Assembly (NCBI GenBank): GCA_948474755.1
Contig: CAOLHI010001139.1
Location: forward strand, 124,001-188,000
Length of the DNA stretch: 64,000 nt
Direction: 5' to 3'
Origin: Ctenosaura bakeri
Taxonomy: Eukaryota > Chordata > Lepidosauria > Squamata > Iguanidae
The notes under the pieces are model-generated. The model was not told the origin of the DNA and searched no databases. It worked only from the letters and a program-made list of their open reading frames with translations. Made by a program: the position numbers and the translations under genes. Within the stretch, counting starts at the first letter, position 1. The number at the start of each line of letters is the position of its first letter. Positions 57,280 through 64,000 of this stretch are shown one piece after another.

Positions 57280-57488
57280 GGCCATTTCTGCACTACACTG
57301 TTATAATACTACACTGCTATAATGCTGTTTTCAACATCCTGTGGAATCCTGGAGTTTGCAGTTTAGGGAGGGGCTTTTAGAATTCTCAGCCGGGGAGCTC
57401 TTGGGCCTCAGTAAACTACAAACCCCAGAATTCCACAGGCTGTTGAAAGTGGAATAATAGACTATAAATGTATAGGGTGAAAATGGCC
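57280..57488. mobile_element. PIF/Harbinger-like MITE, long-spacer subtype
   Basis: GGCCATTTCTGCACTACACT at the left (after TTA) and GAAAATGGCC at the right (before TAT). The centre has CCGGGGAGCTCTTGGGCC. The left arm has a local duplication (ACACTGTTATAATACT / ACACTGCTATAATGCT). Confidence 0.85.
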
Positions 57489-57907
57489 TATGTTTGAATG
57501 TACCTTTAAAGGTAATTAGTAAAGTTTTTAGCTGTGAAGCTGTTTGCCTTTCTTTCCTGAAAAGAGTCTCAGAGAGACTCAAGAGGTTCAGGGCTTCAAC
57601 TTGTGAATTCTGCTAAAGAAGTCTGAATCTTAATTGAACCACTCTTCATCTTCTCCAGCAGAGGGGCCAATACCCTGGGAATCTATCCAATGCATACCAT
57701 CCTATACAAATTCAATAGCTCCTCTGCAGGCAGTATCTGCTGCTGGTCTGGAAATGGAATAGGAGAAAGGCTTTGCATCTTGCAGAGCCAAGCCATACCC
57801 CATTCCCTCTTCTAACCTGTGCAGAAAATGCTCCCCTTTCATTGGTAAGACAAGAGCTGTGTAAGCTTCTGTAGCAATTCAGATGGAGATTCCAAAGCTG
57901 AATCTTA

Positions 57908-58087
57908 GGCCACTGCCTCACTAGACTGTCATAGCACTATTATTCCACTCGCAACATCCTATGGAATCCTGGGGTTTGCAGTTTAGGGAGGGACCAACTG
58001 GCCCCTCCCTAAACTGCAAACCCCAAGATTCCATAGGATGTTGCAAGTGGAATAATAGCACTATAACAATCTAGTGTGGAAATGGCC
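57908..58087. mobile_element. PIF/Harbinger-like palindromic MITE, exact TTA duplication
   Basis: GGCCACTGCCTCACTAGACT and the right end GTGTGGAAATGGCC are flanked by TTA on both sides (57905-57907 and 58088-58090). The arms pair nearly perfectly and meet at GGACCAACTGGCCCC. The best copy for defining the family. Confidence 0.92.
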
Positions 58088-58180
58088 TTAGAAAGAAAGA
58101 TTGGAAGGACAAAGTGTAAATATTAGTTCCAGGTAGAGTACACCTATTAAATTAACTGCTGAATGGAAAAGCAACACTAA

Positions 58181-58387
58181 TGTTGTTGTTACCTGCCTTC
58201 AAGTTATTCCAACTTCAGTGAACTTATCATGGCATTTTCTTGGCAAGATTTGTTCAGAAGGGGGTTGCCATGGCCTTTCTCAAGGTTGAGAGAATGTGAC
58301 TTGTCCAGTTAATTTTCATGGCTGAGCAGAGATTTGAACCCTGATCTCAAGAATCCTAGCCCAAGAGCCAAATCACTATACCACACT
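58181..58387 (-). mobile_element. tRNA-derived Sauria-type SINE
   Basis: TGTTGTTGTTACCTGCCTTC (reversed tail) runs to ATGGCTGAGCAGAGATTTGA and CCAAATCACTATACCACACT (reversed head). The GGTCACCCAGTGGGT block is partly deleted. Confidence 0.85.
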
Positions 58388-58389
58388 GA

Positions 58390-59943
58390 ATAATACTAAT
58401 GTAAATCCTATTAATTCCATGTGCTGTTTTAGACCAGGAACTGGATTTCGTCCTATGGCTGCAGGGACACAGTTCTACCCTAATGAATTAAAATAACTCA
58501 TTACATATGATTTTTGGCTTATCGTGGATATGCTTATGAGGCATCTAGAAAAAAACAAGATAAGCTTATTATCCAGTAAAATACTCAACATGTAAGTTAT
58601 ATAGAGATCTAAATACTATTATGAGTCCCATCTACAATAGAGCCATTGAATCAAATGGATTCACCCATATGTTGACTCACCATGAATGGGTCTACCTCAG
58701 CTGGGATTAATGAACGTAATTCCAGCCATAATGTATGTGTACGTATGAAGATCAAGAAAATAAAGGAAACTCTATTTGAGGATATGATCAGACTTCTGAT
58801 GCTCTTTCTTATAGGAAAATAACGGAGGCCACAGACTGTAAAATCCCTTTTTTCCCTCCTTGGATCCTCCTTTGCTGTACTTGCTAAGTCTGCATATAAT
58901 CACTTTCTTGCAAATGTCATAAATTCACAGCTGTTTAGCTGGTTGCTTTGGAGACTTCTAGTTATGTGTTATATATTACGTTGCTGCTGTATACAATTGC
59001 CTAAGAAGGTCTTTATGTAGGTCTCCCCCATATTAGGTGACGCCTTGCAGAGCTGAGAATACAGCCTGTTTGGAACTTTGTACCGGATTTTTTCTGTGTC
59101 AGTTTTAATTGATAAAGATGCAGAGGAGGTCAAGACTGGTGAATCATCATCTTATGAAGACTTCCAAAACTGTATATTGGATGGATAGTCTTTCAGTGAC
59201 AGAATATTTTTTAAAAAGAACTGCTTTTTAAGCCACACATAACATACATTCACATGAACCACAGAGGTATATACAATCAATGCATATGAAGGAGAGCTGA
59301 AGTTTTCCCAGTTTATTATTTAAACTTTATTGCAGCTAAAGCCCGTTGACTGCAACTCTCTTTAAACTATCCCATTTTTCAAGATTGCCAATCCATTTCT
59401 TTCTTTTTCCCCCTACTTGCTTCTTTAAGGTTAACCACAGGCTTTGTGCGGGTAGCCACTGCTTTTTTCACCTAAGAGAGTGGATTTCCAGTTCATATTC
59501 TTCAGATAGAGTTTTTTTCCCTCCTCTCCTGAAGCTTTAAAAAAAACAAACCCTCGCATCCCTGTATTGATCCAATTTCTTCTTTTGTTGGAGACATTCA
59601 ACTAGGACTGTCAATATCAATGTGGGTGATATTGTCCGCCTTTTGCAAAAACTCGGTGCTTCCTTTGATTTTTGGCTAATGGCCAAGGCGCTTGCCCGGT
59701 GTCAATTATGTTAACGTTAAATGTGCAGAGTCTGTCCTTGGCAGGATTGTCAATGTGCATTTTCTCTCTAGGGGTGAGAAACATCTATGTGACATTGCAG
59801 AGTTTTTGCCTGGAGTTATTCTAAAATGGTTTGTCTGATAAATCTGTGCAGGTTGATATCATAATCATGCTACAGGTAGAGGTGGAATGAAATGTAAAAC
59901 TAAAAGAAAAGAGCTGATTCAGTGTGGCTTAGAACTTGGAAAA
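58390..59943. other. Repeat-poor stretch, possible conserved non-coding sequence
   Basis: From about 58760 to 59880 I recognise no repeat, in a window otherwise full of them. No exon is clear. The part from 59590 to 59830 (GTGATATTGTCCGCCTTTTG, TTATGTTAACGTTAAATGTG) is a candidate for conserved non-coding sequence; this is a guess from repeat absence only. Confidence 0.35.
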
Positions 59944-60001
59944 CTTTCCTCCCTCCCTCCCTCCCTCCCTCCCTCCCTCCCCTTCTTCCTTCCTTCCTTC
60001 C
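59944..60001. repeat. Microsatellite (CTCC)n(TTCC)n
   Basis: Eight or so CTCC units, then CCTTCTTCCTTCCTTCCTTC. It directly abuts the GGCCCTTTC element at 60003. Confidence 0.95.
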
Positions 60002-60002
60002 T

Positions 60003-60330
60003 AAGGCCCTTTCTGGATGGCATTTGCCATGAGAAAGGGTGCCTGGATCCTCCAGGGGCCAGCAGGCGCCAATCACGCACCAAATGTTGCATGATCGTGC
60101 ATTGCTCCCGGGCCCTGCACACACTTACCTGGTGTGTGGAGCCACCGGAGCCACACCGGTCATGCTTCCTGCCCCAGGCTGCACTGCGGAAGGAAGAGGC
60201 AGGGCTCTCGTGCAAGCAGGCAGCTTGTGCAGAGCTGAAGCAGAAGGGACACAAGAGCCTCTCGCCGGGGGATGCTCACACGATCCCCACACCCCAGCGC
60301 CAGAAAAAGGTAAGGTGTGGAAAGGGTCCA
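60003..60330. mobile_element. GGCCCTTTC-terminal element (copy 3)
   Basis: AAGGCCCTTTCTGGATGGCA at the left and GTGTGGAAAGGGTCC at the right. The interior CTTCCTGCCCCAGGCTGCAC, TGCGGAAGGAAGAGGCAGGG and GCAGAGCTGAAGCAGAAGGG matches 27512-27945. A 152-codon frame through it is not a gene. Confidence 0.75.
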
Positions 60331-60374
60331 TGTTATGAACTGTAAAGCCGTATACATCTTGAGTGTAGGATATT

Positions 60375-60837
60375 TTAAGCACAGTATCTCCCTGTATGAG
60401 CCTGCCTGAGCTCTAACATTTTCAGAGGAGGCTCTTCTCTCAGTCCCATCACCCTCCCGGGTACATTTGGTACAAGAGAGAGGATCTTCCCAGACTTTGG
60501 AACTCCCTCACTAGGGAAGTTAGAATGGTGGTCACCTTGTTCTTCTTCTGCTACCAAGTAGAAACTATCCTGTTCCATCATGCTGTTAGGAATTGACTAC
60601 CATGGGCTTTTATTGGTGTGTTCTTTTTCCCTGTTTGTATCCTGTCTTTTCACGAATTTTTAAATGGGTTTCAATTCTACAGATTGCTTAGTTGTTTTTT
60701 TAAAAAAATAACATAGTATGTGTGTGTGTGTTGCTGTTATTGTATAGTTTTATTTTAGTTTTAGTTTTAGTTAGTTTTATTTTTTATAGTTTTATTAAAT
60801 TTATTCTGATTTTAATATTCTGTAAGTTGCTTTCTAA
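60375..60837 (+). mobile_element. L2-like LINE 3' portion (interrupted by Tigger-like element)
   Basis: The region at 60460-60600 decodes roughly as RGSSQTLELPH with a C-terminal SCSIMLL-like end, the L2-like ALWNSLP...LLFRQAF region. A T-rich UTR and TCTGTAAGTTGCTTTCTAA follow. The 3' terminus continues after the insertion as TTGGGAAAAGGTGGTACACA (61196-61215). Confidence 0.75.
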
Positions 60838-61195
60838 TACAGTAGAGTCTCGATTATCCGTCCTTCGGTAATCCGACATTCCGGATTATCTGACGTCGCG
60901 GCTGCTTGGGGGCGTGGCTGCGGAGAAACGGCAATCTTCGGAAAAGCAGAAAAGGATGACTGATTTCTTTAAATTTTCAGAGGACTGAACGTTTTATACA
61001 CTACAATGTTGTTGCTGGAACGTTACTGCAATGTTACTTTTACTGTTACTGCAATAAAACTTCAATAAAACTTCAATCTGTTTGCAATTCGTAGTGATTT
61101 CAAGGCTGTTCTTAGACCCTCCAGATTATCCGACATTTTCAGCTATCCGACTATCGGTCTGCCCATTTATGTCGGATAATCGAGACTCTACTGTA
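60838..61195. mobile_element. Tigger-like element, CAGTAGAGTCTCGATTATCC type
   Basis: CAGTAGAGTCTCGATTATCC at 60840 and GGATAATCGAGACTCTACTG ending at 61193 are exact inverted repeats, each flanked by TA. Sub-terminal copies of the terminus (GGATTATCTGACG, GATTATCCGACATT) are present. Just inside the left end, MTDFFKFSED then a stop resembles the last codons of a Tigger transposase. Many intact CpGs suggest youth. It inserted in the L2-like 3' end. Confidence 0.93.
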
Positions 61196-61234
61196 TTGGG
61201 AAAAGGTGGTACACATATACATACACACACACAT

Positions 61235-61328
61235 CACATCCAATGGGTTTCCATGGCTGAGTAGGGAACTGAACCCTGGTCTCTAGGATCATAGTCCAAT
61301 GCTCAAATCACTACACCAGGCTGGCTTT
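61235..61328 (-). mobile_element. tRNA-derived Sauria-type SINE, head only
   Basis: Reversed head: CCAATGGGTTTCCATGGCTG, GGGAACTGAACCCTGGTCTC and ACTACACCAGGCTGGC. Box B is near consensus. The tail has been replaced by the (AC)n tract on the left. Confidence 0.8.
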
Positions 61329-61344
61329 CATGTATATATACATG

Positions 61345-61470
61345 AATACCATGGGCTGCACGCTATATTTTAGAGGAAGGAACTGGCAAAACTATCTCTC
61401 ATTACTCCTTGCCTAAGAAAACCCTCGGAAATTTCATGTTGTTGCCATGAGGCAACTTGAAGGCACACAA
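61345..61470 (+). mobile_element. 5S rRNA-derived SINE (copy 6), tail only
   Basis: GAATACCATGGGCTGCACGC is the end of the 5S segment. TTTTAGAGGAAGGAACTGGC, AAAACTATCTCTCATTACTC and GAGGCAACTTGAAGGCACAC form the tail. The promoter-bearing part is lost. Confidence 0.7.
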
Positions 61471-61477
61471 ATGCAGA

Positions 61478-61545
61478 ATGGCCACTGACCATCTTGGCTG
61501 GGAGTTTGACGCTCCAAAAAAGTAACTTTTCTAAGTTCTGCTGTG
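61478..61545. mobile_element. Half of an old palindromic sauropsid repeat
   Basis: GAATGGCCACTGACCATCTT, GGCTGGGAGTTTGACGCTCC and AAAAAAGTAACTTTTCTAAG match the right half of the palindrome at 44858-44940. Confidence 0.55.
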
Positions 61546-62465
61546 GCTGCAAAAGCCAGCTATGAAACTATACCTGTCTTCTTTCGTGTAATGCAAAGCC
61601 AAAACAACAAAAGAATGGAGTAATAATGAAAAGCAATGGTCAAGATGGTACACAACAAATCAGTCCCCTTCTTAATGAAAAATAGTTTTCTGAAGGCAAT
61701 TAACTACTTTTGTAACAACAGAGTTAGAACTATGTTTAGGGTCCAGAATTATCCCTTAGTAACTGCCAGAACCCCAACCTTCCAGAGGGATCTTCTTGCA
61801 ATGTCTAAAGCGTCTCCTCACTAGAGAAGTAAATCTTTGCCAGTTTTGTCCTTGTATGCAGTGGTTTATTCTGAGCCCAGGTAATCTTTACCTTGGGAGA
61901 TAATGAATATTTCTGTGCAGTTTTCCCAGTAATCACAAATCCTGAAGTGTTGCAAGACACTAGTCTGCACAAAAACATGGAGATTTTGTGCTTTTCAGCA
62001 ATTTTGCGCAAAAACACATGTGTCTGAAAAATGCCCAAATTGGAGGACCAAATTGTATTTTTTGTTTGTGTGAAAATAATTTTAAAACAAATGCGATAAT
62101 GTGCTGCCATTTTCTGCGCAACATAGGTGAGAGGTGTATGAGCTCACTTTCAAGTAATCAAAGGTTACATTTGTTAGGGTTAGCCACAGATAGGGTTGAC
62201 AGAGAGCACAAGAAGCAATCTTCGAATGAAGATGACGAGCTTCGAATGAAGATGACCAAGACACGGGAGAGACTTTTGGGACTTTTGAGACATGAGACAG
62301 ATTTTGGAGGCTGATTGGATGTGCTACCTCCCTCGTGTCCCTCAGAAAACATGATCATTATCTGGACAAAGAGATCCAGACTCCTAGATTCCCATGAGTA
62401 GCTGAAGATCCAGAATAAAACCCATAGCATCAGTAGGATAAGAATGTTTAGGTAAATCATGCTAT
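61546..62465. other. No feature identified
   Basis: Plain AT-rich sequence. A 17-bp direct repeat CTTCGAATGAAGATGAC occurs twice in tandem at 62220-62252. No exon is supported. Confidence 0.45.
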
Positions 62466-63082
62466 ACACGTTGAACATCTCTTACCTTGAATGTTTGAGA
62501 CCAGAAGTGTTCCATATTTTGGATTTTAGAATAGCGAACCTTTTTGGAATAGCCTTGCATCTTGTTCATTCACCAACCATGTTGTGTATGAGACGCAAGG
62601 CTGGAGAGAGTGAAGTGGTGGGATTCCAAGCATGGTACTCACCATAAATCTTCACAGCACATCATTTCACAGATCCTCAGTCTCTTTCTCTTTTTGCCAC
62701 AAGCCACCCACTTCCACCTGTGAGGTAATGGCTGTGGCACTCCTCAGATCTGAGAGACAAATGAAGAAGAGCATCACAGCCACCACCTTCAAGTTGGAAG
62801 GAGACAGTTGGTGGCAAAGAGAGAGAAACTGACACTGTTTCTGCAGTAGGCCGGCCGGCCCCTCCCTAAACTGCAAACCCCAGGATTCCATAGGAGGTTG
62901 AAAGTGGAATCATCGTGCTATAACAGCCTAGTGTGGAAATGGCCTGAGTATCTGAGAGACAAACGAACAGGAGTGCGACAGTGGCCACCTTAAAGACAGA
63001 AAGGGATGGCCAGAGGCAAAACAGTCTGAGTTTTGGAAGTTTTTGGATTTCAAATTTCCAGATAGCAGAGTTCCAACCTGTG
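62466..63082. mobile_element. Tigger-like element, GTTGAACATCTC type, with nested MITE
   Basis: The left end (ACACGTTGAACATCTCTTAC, then GAGACCAGAAGTGTTCCATA and TTTTGGATTTTAGAAT) is inverted at the right (AAGTTTTTGGATTTCAAATT, then GAGTTCCAACCTGT). This matches the vertebrate Tigger pattern CAGGTTGAACATCCCTTATC. The interior holds two copies of a ~75-bp unit (62750-62822 and 62947-63022, with CTGAGAGACAAA) separated by half of a PIF/Harbinger-like MITE. Confidence 0.8.
62849..62944. mobile_element. PIF/Harbinger-like MITE, right half only
   Basis: Begins at the fold point with GGCCGGCCGGCCCCTCCC and ends GTGTGGAAATGGCC. The left arm is absent. It resembles the CpG-bearing copy at 17764 (ATCGTGCTATAACAGCCTAG). 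It lies between the two ~75-bp units of the Tigger-like element. Confidence 0.85.
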
Positions 63083-63124
63083 TTGTTTTTCTAACCTCAA
63101 TTGAATATGATTTAAGACTGTTTT

Positions 63125-63245
63125 TTGTTTGTTTGTAACATTTACACCCTGCCCTTCAGCCAACAAGGTTCTCATGGCAGTTTATAAATTGTTAATTTGA
63201 CAGTTCTTTGTGCACAGGCTTAAAATCTAAAAAGATGCAATACAC
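63125..63245. mobile_element. L2-like LINE tail remnant, probable minus strand
   Basis: GTAACATTTACACCCTGCCC, TTCAGCCAACAAGGTTCTCA and TGGCAGTTTATAAATTG resemble the reversed L2-like 3' terminus also seen at 5113 and 19955. Short and diverged. Confidence 0.45.
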
Positions 63246-63696
63246 AAGAAAAGGGAGTTGATTGTAGAGGGGATTAAATTCCCACTAATACTGGCTGTGT
63301 TCTTTCCCTCCAAGACCACAACACTGGCAGCTGGAACAGAGGAGAGCCTCTCACTAACTTCTGTTTTGTAATGTGGTAACTACTCCTAAGTAATGCCTGA
63401 AGGAAGGTGCTTTCATGTGCAAGATATCCTTTCCTAAGGTAGACTTGCTTGTGCAGAATCAAAGCTTTACTTAAATGATCTCATTTCCACTTTTTCTCTC
63501 TCTCCACATGCATAGAATCATGGAGCTGGGATCATAGAGTTTGGGGTGCGCAAGCAAAGTGTGTCATTGCTTGGTGTGTTTCTGTATAGGATCCCTGATC
63601 TCCTGTGGGAGTGGAAAAGGTAATCTGTGCAGAGCCAGAAGTGGGAAGGAGCAAAATAAAGCCCACAGTGACTTCCCATTTGGTTGCTGAATCTTA

Positions 63697-63856
63697 GGCC
63701 ATTTCCACACTACAGCCTTATAGTGTGATTATTCCACTTCAACATCCTATGGAATCCTGGGGTTTGCAGTTTAGGGAGGGGCCAGCTGGCCCCAGGATTC
63801 AATAGGATGTTGAAAGTGGAATAATCACACTATAAGGCTGTAGTGCGGAAATGGCT
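63697..63856. mobile_element. PIF/Harbinger-like palindromic MITE
   Basis: GGCCATTTCCACACTACAGC (after TTA) and the right end GTAGTGCGGAAATGGC pair across nearly the whole length. The centre GGGGCCAGCTGGCCCCAGG has lost about 20 bp of the right arm. No exact right-side TTA. Confidence 0.88.
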
Positions 63857-64000
63857 CCAGGTAAACACTAGTGGGGGTTGCCCGTTGGTAGAATGAGAGA
63901 GGAGGGAACCCCCTTCCTACTCAAGAACAGAAGATGGAGAAAAACTCTCAGCAGAAAAAAAAAAACCCACTGTGTTCAGAAACACACTTTTTTGTGTGTG

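Noticed and set aside
59887..60345. 152-codon plus-strand frame
   Set aside because: Spans a CTCC microsatellite and a GGCCCTTTC-terminal transposon copy; not a gene.

Overview
The window looks like a non-coding piece of a squamate reptile (lizard or snake) nuclear genome. The diagnosis rests on the repeats: CR1 3' ends, RTE/Bov-B-type LINE fragments, tRNA-derived SINEs of the Sauria type with an RTE-like tail, SINEs with a 5S rRNA head, sauropsid L2-like 3' ends, a recent L1, and many small palindromic DNA transposons. I found no complete host protein-coding gene and no functional tRNA or rRNA gene. The only protein-coding sequence I can name belongs to retrotransposons: an L1 ORF2 C-terminus plus several CR1, L2-like and RTE C-termini.

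The one host functional landmark is a GC- and CpG-rich block at about 14.3-16.3 kb, with a second CpG-rich patch at 17.4-18.1 kb. It reads as a CpG-island promoter. Two good 5' splice-donor matches lie on the minus strand (intron starts at 15455 and 14479), so one reading is a gene transcribed leftward whose first exon is here and whose first intron fills 1-14 kb. This is inference. The island holds an unusual set of three ~50-70 bp repeat copies, two direct and one inverted. On its right side is a 111-bp minisatellite (about 16.55-17.33 kb). Every unit of its core carries, on the plus strand, AATAAA followed by GT-rich sequence.

Layout: 0.2-14.3 kb, mixed SINE/LINE/MITE debris in AT-rich sequence, ending in about 2 kb without repeats next to the island; 14.3-18.1 kb, CpG island, minisatellite and a near-perfect palindromic MITE; 18.6-29 kb, CR1, L2-like, SINE and GGCCCTTTC-terminal elements; 29.5-38.7 kb, possible LTRs, a CR1 split by a young L1 with an exact 14-bp target duplication, and a second L1 3' end with an exact 20-bp duplication; 39-56 kb, DNA transposons, CR1 fragments and a 5S-derived SINE split by a hAT-like element; 56-64 kb, a dense cluster of PIF/Harbinger-like MITEs and two further Tigger-like elements, one inside an L2-like 3' end and one with another MITE inside it.

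There is no operon or pathway to reconstruct. The informative content is the nesting order of mobile elements, three separate pogo/Tigger-type terminal-repeat families, and the structure around the CpG island. All assignments come from reading the sequence and recalling family consensus patterns; none was checked by a database search.
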